Origin: Sphaerochaeta sp. | GTDB taxonomy: Bacteria; Spirochaetota; Spirochaetia; Sphaerochaetales; Sphaerochaetaceae | Assembly (NCBI GenBank): GCA_016342655.1 | Contig: JAEINL010000029.1 | Coordinates: forward strand, 1 to 42,911 | Length of the DNA: 42,911 nt | Direction of reading: 5' to 3' | Shown: positions 17,674 to 26,355 of the stretch, in pieces | Position numbering within the stretch: the stretch's first letter is position 1 | How the letters are laid out: each line of letters begins with the position of its first letter | Notes under the pieces: model-generated | What the model saw: only the letters and a program-made list of their open reading frames with translations | Told to the model about the DNA's origin: nothing | Database searches by the model: none | Translations under genes and position numbers: made by a program

Positions 17674-18255
17674 TTACAATAACGGTCTAATTTGAAGCAT
17701 CCCAAACCCAAAAGCCTTTCCTCGCCCAATACCTCTCTCGCATGACTCTAGAAAATTTGCTCTATCCAATACAAAAAGAGAACCTCTTAGCAGGTAGCGA
17801 TTGAATACCAGACGATTTTCACCTTTAGGTATTACCAGAACACTCTTCTCCTCAAGCTCCAAGCTATTCCAGTCAACAGAAAAGCCCCAAGATTCCTGTC
17901 TATCAAATATCCATTCCCGTATAGCCTTGTCCCCTCTGACAGGAACAAGTGACGAATTTCCCTTCCTTTTGATTACAGGGTTAACCAAAACCTGAAACCC
18001 ATATCGATCGTGGGAGTAGAACTCAGGGGCAACCCTTTTTGATTCAAGTGAACCAACTTCAGGTACAAGTGGAGACGAATGTGATTTGATAAGAATTGTT
18101 CTGCCAGAATTCCCCATCCCATAGTCGTAGTAGAGAAAATCCCGTTCATTACCAGGAAAAAGGCTGTATATCAATACATGAAGAGAATACCCATCATCTT
18201 TCAAGCCATAGTGCTTAAGGGCATGCACATCTAAAAACAACTTGGAGATAATCAT
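17674..18255 (-). CDS. cas6e: CRISPR RNA endoribonuclease Cas6e (CasE)
   Basis: The 193-residue nuclease cleaves the pre-crRNA at the base of each repeat hairpin and stays bound to the 3' stem. The N-terminal strand MIISKLFLDV and the segment YSLHVLIYSLFPG place His26 at the position of the catalytic histidine of E. coli CasE (His20). The C-terminal glycine-rich RNA-binding loop is present as GIGRGKAFGFGMLQI. It overlaps cse2 by 4 bases (ATGA) and is followed 30 bases later by cas7e. It sits between cse2 and cas7e, whereas the common order puts it after cas5e. Confidence 0.93.
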   Translation of the reverse strand: MIISKLFLDVHALKHYGLKDDGYSLHVLIYSLFPGNERDFLYYDYGMGNSGRTILIKSHSSPLVPEVGSLESKRVAPEFYSHDRYGFQVLVNPVIKRKGNSSLVPVRGDKAIREWIFDRQESWGFSVDWNSLELEEKSVLVIPKGENRLVFNRYLLRGSLFVLDRANFLESCERGIGRGKAFGFGMLQIRPLL

Positions 18256-18770
18256 TCAGCATCCCCCTCTTTCCTAAAGAATCCTTGGGCCCATCCAGCA
18301 CGAATGCGGTCACGTTGGTTAGTACTATCAAACCACAAGATTTCATCCAACAGTTGTACCCTCGAGTAATCAATCCCCTTTGCATCAAGATATCTGAGGA
18401 GAGACCTCAAGATCCCAAGTAATTCAAAAGAATCCCGACATGAAAGCAGGCGTTGAAGTCGGGAGCACTCCGTAGATTTAACAATATCCTCGCCTGTTGC
18501 TTTGGCAAAAAAGGAACGACGCAATGCAACACCAATACTACCAATCCCATCGTTTTCTATCGTGCCCTTAGCCAAGCTCGCAGCAATCAAGCCATACGCT
18601 TTACGTTCTTTCTCATTCTCCAAGTCAACCCACTTTGACAGAATTTCCCAACTTTGATATTCAGTATCTTGGTTATCAGCCCTACGGAGTTTTGCAGAAA
18701 ACCCAGTGTCACCCCCACTTGAAATTCTTTGTAAAACATACGCAACAAAAACTTTGGTCTTTTCACTCAA
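18252..18770 (-). CDS. cse2: Cascade small subunit Cse2 (CasB)
   Basis: A 172-residue, mostly helical protein in the position and size range of CasB/Cse2 (E. coli 160), which forms a dimer along the belly of Cascade and stabilises the R-loop. The pattern with an arginine-rich middle (SIGVALRRSFF) and a C-terminal segment LLDEILWFDSTNQRDRIRAGWAQGFF is typical, the latter close to the W-[AG]-x-x-F ending of the family. It begins 15 bases after the cse1 stop. Assignment relies on both these segments and gene order. Confidence 0.9.
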   Translation of the reverse strand: MSEKTKVFVAYVLQRISSGGDTGFSAKLRRADNQDTEYQSWEILSKWVDLENEKERKAYGLIAASLAKGTIENDGIGSIGVALRRSFFAKATGEDIVKSTECSRLQRLLSCRDSFELLGILRSLLRYLDAKGIDYSRVQLLDEILWFDSTNQRDRIRAGWAQGFFRKEGDAE

Positions 18771-18785
18771 TCAGCTTTCCCCCTT

Positions 18786-20285
18786 TTATATTTCACTATG
18801 TTTCCACAAGTTTGGACGACAATTTGCCCACTGTACCATCTGCTTGGCACTCTCATTTGGACAATACAAATCAAAAGTCTGAAGCCCAAAGCCTAAAAAA
18901 ACCTTCCTCATAGTGAGCACTTCATCCGAGGCTTCGCAAGCAACTATCAGATTATTGAACTCCCCTTCACACAGAGACCAATAAAATTCAGAAGCTTTCT
19001 CACCTTTTGGCCTTGCGTCCTTAGGTCCTTCTCCCATAGAAAGCCAATACCTTTGAACTGCTTTCTTTGTGTAGGATGCAATTTCCTCCAAGTACTTCAT
19101 CTCTTGCTCAAGACTCAAGAACCAAGCCTCTTTCATCAGTCTAGTGTCGAAATACACAATTGATTCCAGAAAATCATCAGTCTGTTTGACTGATTGATCA
19201 CCAGCTTGAGATCTGACTTTCATTCCTCCAGAAAAGACTCCAAAACGATGAACAGGAGCTTTTCTGACACGATTAAGAGCAAGTGTTATCTGTGGACAAT
19301 ACATTGCTGAGCCTGAAGATTGGAAACTGAGCGCCAACAAAGAGATAAGATCTCTCCAAGGTTTTTTCGACATATCTAACCATAAAACTTTCCCTTCTTG
19401 CGAATAGGCAATAAAGGGTTCTCGCCAACCTTGTTTGAAAGATGGATATTGGATTCCTTCCGCATAGATGATTCCCTCATCTTGTAGCATAACAAACCTA
19501 CTCATAGCGCAAAAAGCACCCATAGGACCCTCTTTTATGCGATTGGCTACTGTATCATCCTCACCACCAGGCATCTCTTCCCAAGGAGGAGTGAGGGTAT
19601 CCAGAGAAAATCCAGGATACAAAGCACTGAAATCCTTTTGGGTCAATAGATTCATCCATACCGTTTCAAGAATAGAATTTCCCCACAAACTAGAGTTCAA
19701 ATACCCAACGTAATTGCCAATACTGGGGCCAGATTTTGCTGAATTTGTTTTTCCTACATAATCGGTAGTCAGAGGAGGTAAATTCTTAGCAATCCTCTTC
19801 CCACCTGGACTGTAATTCATCAATGAAACGATAAATACCGCCTTTTCTGCATCAGAAAGTGAATAGTCTTGTTGGAGTTGAGTTAAAATTGAATCATTTT
19901 CTGATACTAGGTCCGGCAGATAATTCCTCCCAATGGCAACAGCAGGAGGCCTCACTCCTTTTGCATCTAGCAACCCAATAAGCTGAGGCAGTTGAAGAAA
20001 AGGTCTCTCCCCATACAACCAAAAACAATCATGGTTCATCGAAAGATACTGTTGACATCTTTCACCGAGCCTACGTGCATCTAGACTGCTCCATTCTTTG
20101 TCATCCAAGGGAGTGAATACTCGTTGTGCAATGGCAAGCAATACTTTCAGTATGGACAGTTTTTGAATAGTCGTCCCTCCCAACTCCCTTGGAGAGTCTT
20201 GGCTAAAAATTGCTCGCAATGATTGCCGCTCTCCTCCTGCAATTGGAATCCAACCTTCATCAGTCAGGTTAAAATGCTGTTTCAT
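18786..20285 (-). CDS. cse1: Cascade large subunit Cse1 (CasA)
   Basis: A 499-residue Cse1 protein (E. coli 502) that reads the PAM and recruits Cas3. The N-terminus FNLTDEGWIPIAGG corresponds to the conserved FNLL-D-x-WIPV start. WLYGERPFLQLPQL and the loop with GGKRIAKNLPPL-TTDYVG follow. The C-terminal four-helix bundle occupies about residues 370-499. It begins 11 bases after cas3. Because the array implies a PAM ending in T or C, the PAM-reading loops may differ from those of E. coli CasA; I did not try to model this. Confidence 0.94.
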   Translation of the reverse strand: MKQHFNLTDEGWIPIAGGERQSLRAIFSQDSPRELGGTTIQKLSILKVLLAIAQRVFTPLDDKEWSSLDARRLGERCQQYLSMNHDCFWLYGERPFLQLPQLIGLLDAKGVRPPAVAIGRNYLPDLVSENDSILTQLQQDYSLSDAEKAVFIVSLMNYSPGGKRIAKNLPPLTTDYVGKTNSAKSGPSIGNYVGYLNSSLWGNSILETVWMNLLTQKDFSALYPGFSLDTLTPPWEEMPGGEDDTVANRIKEGPMGAFCAMSRFVMLQDEGIIYAEGIQYPSFKQGWREPFIAYSQEGKVLWLDMSKKPWRDLISLLALSFQSSGSAMYCPQITLALNRVRKAPVHRFGVFSGGMKVRSQAGDQSVKQTDDFLESIVYFDTRLMKEAWFLSLEQEMKYLEEIASYTKKAVQRYWLSMGEGPKDARPKGEKASEFYWSLCEGEFNNLIVACEASDEVLTMRKVFLGFGLQTFDLYCPNESAKQMVQWANCRPNLWKHSEI

Positions 20286-20296
20286 GTCACTCTCCC

Positions 20297-22912
20297 TTAT
20301 CCTTTCTTCTTTTCTGAGACATACCCAAGCAACGGGTGATATCCAAGAGTATATTTGAGGGACGCTTCTCTCCCCCCCATACCGTCAATAGTTCCACTCA
20401 TAGTCAAAATCCCTACACGAACCCTTTCCTCTTCATACTCAGACACATAGAGAAAAGGACTAAGCCAGCGTAATTCAGCTACTGATAAGACACCAGGAGC
20501 AAGATAGGCAGGCACAGAAATCAAATGAGACATCAGGCACCTTGCAATCTCTTTTTTCTGCTGGGGGCTAGGTGTCTGTTTCAATTCCAACTGAGTCCCA
20601 TCCATCAAAGATAGCGTAGGACATATCCCCAGAGGTGCTACCATCAACAATAAGACATCACAAGAAGGGAGGTCAGAACAACGGGTATTGGCATCATCGG
20701 AGAATCCCTTCCCTACTTTAGCAATACCTAAATGGGCCAATCGCTGTAAAACCTCACGTTGTTTTTCTACCTCATGTTTTAGTGTTTGCAGAACTCCTTC
20801 TTCTTTCCTATCTTTATAGGTATCTTCTATAAGAGATCGCATCATTGAAGGGAGGCACAGATCTTCAAGCGAGGACCAGACCTCCCTGCTTCTCTGCAAA
20901 ACATATGGGGCATAGACCATACCAGTAAGTCCGAAATCAGGTTGCAAGCTTTGTGGTACCAATATCATCACAGAGGGGGTTGCTTGCACTGGACGCAAAT
21001 CTTTGAAAGGATGCCTCCAAAGTCTTCCAATTCGTTGTAGGATCATATCAGTTGGAGCTAACCGGGTTACAAGATAGTCTGCATCGATATCCAATGACTG
21101 CTCAAGGACTTGTGTTCCAATAAGTATTCGCCCGCAGATTTTTCGTCTCTCTTCGCCCTCTTTCCCATACAAGGAGACCCAATTTGCTTCTAGGGTTGCC
21201 CTCACGTAGGCAGGAAATCTTGAATGCAACAATCCCACTTCAATCTCATTTTGTTTTCCCCAAGCCGCAAAGGTTTGAAATGACTTTTGTGCATCCGACA
21301 CTGTATTTTCTATCCATAGGATCTGTTCACCACACAAGGCTTTCTCACGTACTATGCAAGCTACCTCAGCATCATTTGAACAACGATCAACATGCACAAT
21401 CCTCTGTGTCGAAGAGGGGGTCGTGTACGTTTCCAAAGGGATTTTGGTTGTCGATACCGTTACAAGAGGGTAATCCTCCTGTACCCTTGCATGTACGGCA
21501 TCCAAGACCCCTATCATCATATTTTTTCGTTTCCCTGTTAAAGTCGCACTCAACAGGATCACCGTAGAACCCAAATCCCGTAACATTTGTATGAGAAAAT
21601 CCATCACTGTTCCTGTGTAGACATCATACGAGTGGACCTCATCAAGAATGACAACTTTCCCTGCTAGTCCAAAAGTTCTCACAAAGTTATGTCTGACATT
21701 GAGAACTGCCAACAGAGCCTGATCGATTGTTCCCACAGCAAAAGGTGCAAGAATACCTCTTTTCCGACTATTGAACCAAGAATTTCCAACTTTGGAGTCA
21801 ACCCCCATATCAGTTTCAAAAAGCCATGAGTTAGCATACAACAAAAGTGGCTTATACTTACTATCTTCTTCGAGAATACTATCTAGAAACTTGGCTATTC
21901 TCTCATGCATTCTTTCTGAAGTAATCCTTGTAGGTAGTGCAAAATATATACCGGTGGCTTTCCCTTGGCTGATTAAAGAATATGCAGCGTACAATGCTGC
22001 CTCTGTCTTCCCCTCTCCCATGGTCGCCTCAAGAACATAGACACCTGGATCAGAAATCTGAGTATAGAATTTTTCCTGAATAGGATAAGGCTCAAAGGTG
22101 AATATGTCTTGAAACGAAAGGCCCTTACATACCTGAGGCCGAACAAAGCCTGCTTGGTCAACTGCTTGCTTAACCATGCTTTGCAAATCTACATTTTCAA
22201 GTGAGCGAAGGTTTTCGAACAACGATCCAGATCCTATCCAATCCGATACTGTGGTGAGCCCTGCAAGCACTGCCGCAAAAGAATCATCTGAGATAAGAGG
22301 CAGTTCCTCATTGAAATACTCCTTCAACAGTAGCAATAGGGAAACCCTAATCTTTTGCCATGCTTTTCCACCCAAGGCCTCACTATCAGCATCTTTAGCA
22401 TTTGTAGGCGAATACCCATGATGGCTACCAACAATCTTGTCAATATAAGGGGGAGAGATACCACAAAGGGTAGATTGTCCAACCCCTGCATGCCAACCGG
22501 TCATTTCCTCCAATTCTGGACGTGCGCTTCGAAGACATTCCAAACTGTTTGGAGTATACAAGGGAAGACTCCTATGAAGCTTCTCCAAAAACATTGGGTT
22601 AATCTTTCCCACATCATGGATAGAAGCCAGATAGGCTGAACCAGGGGGGAATAATAGTTCTCGTATTGATTCAGGAAAACGAGCCATCAGTTCAGAGGCT
22701 ACTCTACCAACAATTTTACAGTGAGATTCAACATCAAGGCCCATCTCCATGGTCCCAGCAGAATTGACAATAGTCTTTGCCTTACAATCGGATAAAAGTG
22801 GTGATGATTGAGAAGAAATTTCAGATTCTTTCATCCTTGCACGAAAATACATTTTACTCGCCCTCAATAAAGAAACAACGCTAGTAGCATGTGTAGTATA
22901 CACCGCTTCCAA
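20297..22912 (-). CDS. cas3: CRISPR-associated nuclease-helicase Cas3
   Basis: The 871-residue effector that nicks and degrades target DNA after Cascade binding. The HD nuclease domain shows His64, His99-Asp100 (SIHDVGK), His141, His164-165 (GSHHG) and Asp224 (SDW). The superfamily 2 helicase has Walker A ATMGEGKT at about 296-303, DEVH at 424-427 and SAT at 455-457. The first in-frame codon is TTG 22912; the real start may be one of the ATGs 20 or 26 codons inside. A TTGACA element sits at 22944-22949 (minus strand), upstream of the operon, but the matching -10 is weak. It leads the operon cas3-cse1-cse2-cas6e-cas7e-cas5e-cas1-cas2. Confidence 0.95.
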   Translation of the reverse strand: MEAVYTTHATSVVSLLRASKMYFRARMKESEISSQSSPLLSDCKAKTIVNSAGTMEMGLDVESHCKIVGRVASELMARFPESIRELLFPPGSAYLASIHDVGKINPMFLEKLHRSLPLYTPNSLECLRSARPELEEMTGWHAGVGQSTLCGISPPYIDKIVGSHHGYSPTNAKDADSEALGGKAWQKIRVSLLLLLKEYFNEELPLISDDSFAAVLAGLTTVSDWIGSGSLFENLRSLENVDLQSMVKQAVDQAGFVRPQVCKGLSFQDIFTFEPYPIQEKFYTQISDPGVYVLEATMGEGKTEAALYAAYSLISQGKATGIYFALPTRITSERMHERIAKFLDSILEEDSKYKPLLLYANSWLFETDMGVDSKVGNSWFNSRKRGILAPFAVGTIDQALLAVLNVRHNFVRTFGLAGKVVILDEVHSYDVYTGTVMDFLIQMLRDLGSTVILLSATLTGKRKNMMIGVLDAVHARVQEDYPLVTVSTTKIPLETYTTPSSTQRIVHVDRCSNDAEVACIVREKALCGEQILWIENTVSDAQKSFQTFAAWGKQNEIEVGLLHSRFPAYVRATLEANWVSLYGKEGEERRKICGRILIGTQVLEQSLDIDADYLVTRLAPTDMILQRIGRLWRHPFKDLRPVQATPSVMILVPQSLQPDFGLTGMVYAPYVLQRSREVWSSLEDLCLPSMMRSLIEDTYKDRKEEGVLQTLKHEVEKQREVLQRLAHLGIAKVGKGFSDDANTRCSDLPSCDVLLLMVAPLGICPTLSLMDGTQLELKQTPSPQQKKEIARCLMSHLISVPAYLAPGVLSVAELRWLSPFLYVSEYEEERVRVGILTMSGTIDGMGGREASLKYTLGYHPLLGYVSEKKKG

Positions 22913-23044
22913 ATAGGATACTAGAAATAGTTTCCATCTATCTTGTCAACACTAACCCGAATATGCTGTATCCTTATGACAACTCAAAGGATTTCCCGTA
23001 TGGCCTAAACTATGGTCTAATGGGAGAGAATCCCTAAAGGAGAA

Positions 23045-23101
23045 ATGAGGAGGAAGTCCTTTGTTTGTTTGCCACTCTCAAAGACTTCCTCTTCACCATA
23101 A
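23045..23101 (+). promoter_or_regulatory. Possible leader ORF and stem-loop before the pseudouridine synthase gene
   Basis: An 18-codon frame (MRRKSFVCLP...SSSP) ends with TAA at 23099-23101, three bases before the ATG of the downstream gene, whose own ribosome binding site is not visible. It lies over a strong stem: GAGGAAGTCCTTTG (23050-23063) pairs with CAAAGACTTCCTC (23079-23091), with one bulged base. AAAGGAG precedes the small ATG but only 2 bases away, closer than usual, so translation of the small frame is uncertain. Confidence 0.35.
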
Positions 23102-23104
23102 GTT

Positions 23105-24406
23105 ATGAACCCACCCTTACCTATCCAAAAAGCCAAAGAAGCGGCAATGCTTCTCCAAGAGGCACTCGACTTCCATAAGGCTCTCGACTATGAGGGAGAA
23201 AAGCTCATATCCACTGACTACCTCTTTGGAAAAGCTAGAGGTCAGATGTTTGGCATTCTGGTCTGTGAAGACAAAGATGGCAATGAGGTCACCCTCAAGG
23301 CCTTCTCAGGCCAGTATGACGGGGCATGGCTAATCCCAGGCTGGGTAGGCCCTGTTGCCGACCCCTCTTCCTTTGACCAGATAGTCAGGAAAAACGATGT
23401 TCTTCTGCATGAGCTGACTGATAAGATTACCAGTGGCCAGGGTACCGACTCCTTTGTGCTTGGCCAGCAGAGAAAAGCTCTCTCCCAATCAGTGCTGCAA
23501 GAACTCTACAGCCTCTACAGGTTTCGATGCATCGATGGAAGCACCAAGATTTTCTCTGAAATCTTTGGCTCAAAGCTACCCCCAACCGGAACCGGGGACT
23601 GCTGTGCTCCAAAACTCCTAAATTGGGCCTTTTCCCATGATCTACGGCCGATCAGCATGGCTGAGTTCTATTATGGCCTGTCAAACCGGTCAGGGCTTAG
23701 AGAGCACAAGGCCTTCTACGGACCCTGTGACGACAAGTGTCAGCCACTGCTCAAGCATATGCTTGCCTTGGATATTGTCTACTGTGATGCCACTCTGCTT
23801 GTGGTAAACAAAGAAGGCGGACTTCTCTCAGTCCCTGGAAAAGGTGAAGCTAAACAGGATTGTGTGGAAAGCAGAGTCAGACGCCTATTCCCAACTGCAC
23901 CCACACAGTGTGCAGTCCATCGCTTGGACATGGACACCTCAGGGCTGTTGATCATTGCCTTGGATAAGGAAACCCACAGGCTTCTCTCAATACAGTTCAT
24001 GCTCAAGGAGGTAGAGAAAGAATACGTGGCTCTCTTGGAGGGTGTGGTCCGGCAAGAAAGGGGCGAAATCAGCCTCCCCTTCCGCCTCGATGTCGATCAC
24101 AGGCCCTACCAGATATTCGATGAAGAACAGGGCAAATGGGGAACCACACTGTGGAATAAACTGCGGGTTGAATCCTCAGATTCTGGCTTAGTCACCCGAG
24201 TACACTTCACCCCCCTAACAGGGAGGACCCACCAACTGAGACTGCACAGTTCCCACCCCAAAGGTATCGGACATGCCATAGTAGGTGACCGTCTCTACGG
24301 GACAGGCGAAGAGGGCGATAGGCTCTGCCTTCATGCATCTTTCCTAGCATTTACTCATCCTCACACAGGGGAAAGGCTTTCCTTCACCTCTCAGGCTCCC
24401 TTTTGA
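23105..24406 (+). CDS. RluA-family RNA pseudouridine synthase with N-terminal extension
   Basis: The enzyme isomerises uridine to pseudouridine in structured RNA (rRNA or tRNA). The catalytic domain covers about residues 215-433: LLSVPGKG, then the signature HRLDMDTSGLLI with the catalytic Asp, EKEYVALLEG, and the C-terminal GRTHQLRLH and GDRLYG motifs. The first ~210 residues form an extra domain, seen in some RluA relatives, with a possible metal site near Cys-Cys in TGTGDCCAPKLL and with DKC; its role is not known to me. The gene stands alone between the cas operon (divergent) and the NYN gene. The start at ATG 23105 lacks an obvious ribosome binding site. Confidence 0.88.
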   Translation: MNPPLPIQKAKEAAMLLQEALDFHKALDYEGEKLISTDYLFGKARGQMFGILVCEDKDGNEVTLKAFSGQYDGAWLIPGWVGPVADPSSFDQIVRKNDVLLHELTDKITSGQGTDSFVLGQQRKALSQSVLQELYSLYRFRCIDGSTKIFSEIFGSKLPPTGTGDCCAPKLLNWAFSHDLRPISMAEFYYGLSNRSGLREHKAFYGPCDDKCQPLLKHMLALDIVYCDATLLVVNKEGGLLSVPGKGEAKQDCVESRVRRLFPTAPTQCAVHRLDMDTSGLLIIALDKETHRLLSIQFMLKEVEKEYVALLEGVVRQERGEISLPFRLDVDHRPYQIFDEEQGKWGTTLWNKLRVESSDSGLVTRVHFTPLTGRTHQLRLHSSHPKGIGHAIVGDRLYGTGEEGDRLCLHASFLAFTHPHTGERLSFTSQAPF

Positions 24407-24504
24407 AAGAGGACTACTGCAAGAATATGTTTCGGATAGAGTATGAATCACCTAGGAATCTTGCTATGGAAGCTTTCATCCTTTATCCCAGAAAAAAAGT
24501 ATAG

Positions 24505-24519
24505 TATAGTGACACTATA
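24505..24519. promoter_or_regulatory. Palindromic operator-like site upstream of the NYN gene
   Basis: TATAGTG-A-CACTATA is a perfect dyad with 7-base arms. It ends two bases before the AAGGAG ribosome binding site of the following gene, so it lies at or near the promoter or transcript start. It may be an operator or a small hairpin in the leader. The 24407-24504 stretch shows nothing else. Confidence 0.45.
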
Positions 24520-24534
24520 GAAGGAGAAGATGTG

Positions 24535-25323
24535 ATGAAGCGAAAAAACAATGCCATCTATGTGGACCTGGAGAATATTCCTGCAAGCCTGGACTTAAAA
24601 AGTCTCTTCGATGAGCTGACTCTCAAGCACAACACCAATCCAGATGAAGAGAATGTCTTTGTCATCAAGCTGGCCTGTGGCAATGCAGCATCCATAAAGA
24701 AGTTGGAAAAACAGCTTGCAGAGTACAACTTCTACATACGAGACACTCCCTCCATAACTACCAATTACAAGAACAGGGCTGACCTTATCATCTCCCTTGA
24801 AGCCTTGGAGACCATTATCATTCAGAGCCCCATCATTGACCGCTATGTATTCATAACCTCTGATTCTGACTTTACCGTCATCATGGAAACCCTGAGAAAA
24901 TATGGCAAGGAAGTCTACCTCGTCACTAAAGAATCGGTCAGTGACAAGCCTATCTTCAACAATAGCTGTGATGAGATCCTCATCATGGAATCCTTCCAGA
25001 CCAAACCCAAAACAGAAGAGTCAAAGACCAGTACAACAAAGGGAAAGGGAAAAGAGAAGCCCGAATCCAACAACACCAAGCGCAATGACAAGCTGGTGGA
25101 ATCAATCATGAAAAAGGTAATCGATTCCCTAGATCCTGACACCTGGCTACTGGTGAGTCTCATGGGGATCAAGTTTCATCAGATGGACAAGAGCCGAACT
25201 ATTGAAAGAAGCAGCTACAAGACAATAGGAAACCTGATACTCAAGATGGAAAAAGACAACCTGATAGAGAGAAAACTCAACGACAAGGGACATCCTGAAG
25301 TCAAACCCATCCCCAAGCAATAG
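24535..25323 (+). CDS. NYN-domain (LabA/PIN-like) putative ribonuclease
   Basis: A 262-residue protein with an N-terminal NYN domain (about residues 5-150), a PIN-like fold with a metal-dependent nuclease site. The expected acidic residues are visible: YVDLENI at the first strand, NRADLIISLEA in the middle and FITSDSDF near the end. A lysine-rich, low-complexity linker (about 155-190) leads to a C-terminal helical domain of about 75 residues that looks like a winged-helix RNA- or DNA-binding module of the LOTUS/OST-HTH kind. AAGGAG at 24521-24526 favours ATG 24535; GTG 24532 is possible. The gene is monocistronic. Its target is unknown; a role in RNA processing or in defence would be speculative. 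Confidence 0.78.
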   Translation: MKRKNNAIYVDLENIPASLDLKSLFDELTLKHNTNPDEENVFVIKLACGNAASIKKLEKQLAEYNFYIRDTPSITTNYKNRADLIISLEALETIIIQSPIIDRYVFITSDSDFTVIMETLRKYGKEVYLVTKESVSDKPIFNNSCDEILIMESFQTKPKTEESKTSTTKGKGKEKPESNNTKRNDKLVESIMKKVIDSLDPDTWLLVSLMGIKFHQMDKSRTIERSSYKTIGNLILKMEKDNLIERKLNDKGHPEVKPIPKQ

Positions 25324-25341
25324 GAATACTGGTGTTCTTCT

Positions 25342-25739
25342 ATGATTAGTAAACAAAACCCCTTCAAAAAGATTCAGTACATCGTGCTTTTTTTGTCGTA
25401 CTCATGTTTGTATTCGCTCTCCATATGGACTCCTTTCTCCACGTAGAGCCCTTGAACAATGAGCGTACAATACCCTTGGACAACACTTGGGATGCCTACC
25501 TCGATGGCGAACTGCTTGCAACAGGGGTCTCCTTACCCTATGTATTCCCTAAGCCGTTGATCGGAAAGGAGTGCACCCTCACAACTATCCTGCCATCAGT
25601 CTTTCCAAACGACAATACCTGTATCAATGTAGAGAGCAGCATGGCGGCATTGGATGTCTTCCTTGATGGTGAGAAGATATATTCCCTCGAAGGTCCTGGC
25701 AAAGCCCACATTCCTCACCCTTTAGGTCCATTTTCCTAA
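25342..25739 (+). pseudogene. 5' part of a broken membrane diguanylate cyclase gene
   Basis: From ATG 25342 one frame gives MISKQNPFKKIQYIVLF. After the run of seven T at about 25386-25392 the sense continues in another frame as VVLMFVFALHMDSF and onward to a stop at 25737-25739. One extra T would fuse both into an N-terminal signal anchor followed by a periplasmic sensor domain (LDNTWDAYLDG...ALDVFLDGEKIYSL). The GGDEF part lies 600 bases downstream at 26356, separated by foreign sequence. This gene is therefore dead by frameshift, insertion and loss of its middle. A sequencing error could explain the T run but not the rest. Confidence 0.6.
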
Positions 25740-25742
25740 TGA

Positions 25743-25928
25743 ATTTCATTGCTACCATTTTTCAGGAAATGGGATGCCTTCATAGGGCAGCGAATCGACG
25801 CATCATCCCTATGTGGGCTTGCTCTGGGACTCAATCACGAATCCTCACATTCTGCCTTTCATCATGGAGACACGGCACCCCTCCGAAGCTTCGGCCTCGG
25901 AAAGTGGCGGGACGCCTTCCTCTCATGA
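25743..25928 (+). pseudogene. Unidentified gene fragment
   Basis: Between the broken sensor gene and the transposase remnant the plus strand has an open stretch reading FRKWDAFIGQRIDASSLCG, then LALGLNHESSHSAFHHGDT and GLGKWRDAF. It looks like real protein sequence, perhaps from an outer-membrane-type barrel, but has no start and ends at TGA 25926-25928. I recognise no family with confidence. Confidence 0.35.
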
Positions 25929-25944
25929 CGATGTTCCTTGTTGT

Positions 25945-26347
25945 TCAACCACCAGGCTTCCTCCTGCATTGCAGTATGCACTTGACCCCCTTGTCCAGGA
26001 ATACCCGCTCATCGAGGCCCAGGGCGTCGAGAAACTGCATCTGACGACCGCTCAACGCCTTGAGCAGTACCGGTTCCCCACGTCTGGGACGTGCAACCTG
26101 GATATTGTAGAAGACCGTGCTCATCATGAATGATGTGGGACGGTCGGTCGGCTTGTTGTCCCAACCCGGCAGCCTTTTGCCCTCATGGGCGAGGTACATC
26201 CTCATCTGGCGCTCCATAAGTCTCCAGATGAGCAGTGCGACGACCAGGATCATGCCAAGTGCATCAACTCGCGAAGGCTTCTTCAGGAACAGGTCATTGA
26301 CAATAAGTGGGTCTTTTAGAAAAGAAAAGTCACTCTCAAAGCCTTAG
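25945..26347 (-). mobile_element. Remnant of an IS1634-like transposase (C-terminal part)
   Basis: Reading the minus strand from 26347: GFESDFSFLKDPLIVNDLF, LKKPSRVDALGMILVVALLI, WRLMERQMRMYL, then KPTDRPTSFMM, and a stop at 25945. This is the tail of a DDE transposase of the IS1634/COG5421 kind (F-x-F-L-K-D-P, and the P-T-x-R-P-T block). The N-terminal two thirds and recognisable terminal repeats are missing. A TAA lies immediately upstream. It sits inside the diguanylate cyclase gene. It is not a copy of the intact IS at 40678-42740, whose C-terminus differs. Confidence 0.7.
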
Positions 26348-26355
26348 TCCGTTAA

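Noticed and set aside
25739-26133. Plus-strand frames of about 100 codons over the transposase remnant
   Set aside because: The minus strand of the same bases encodes a recognisable transposase tail, so most of these frames are shadows.
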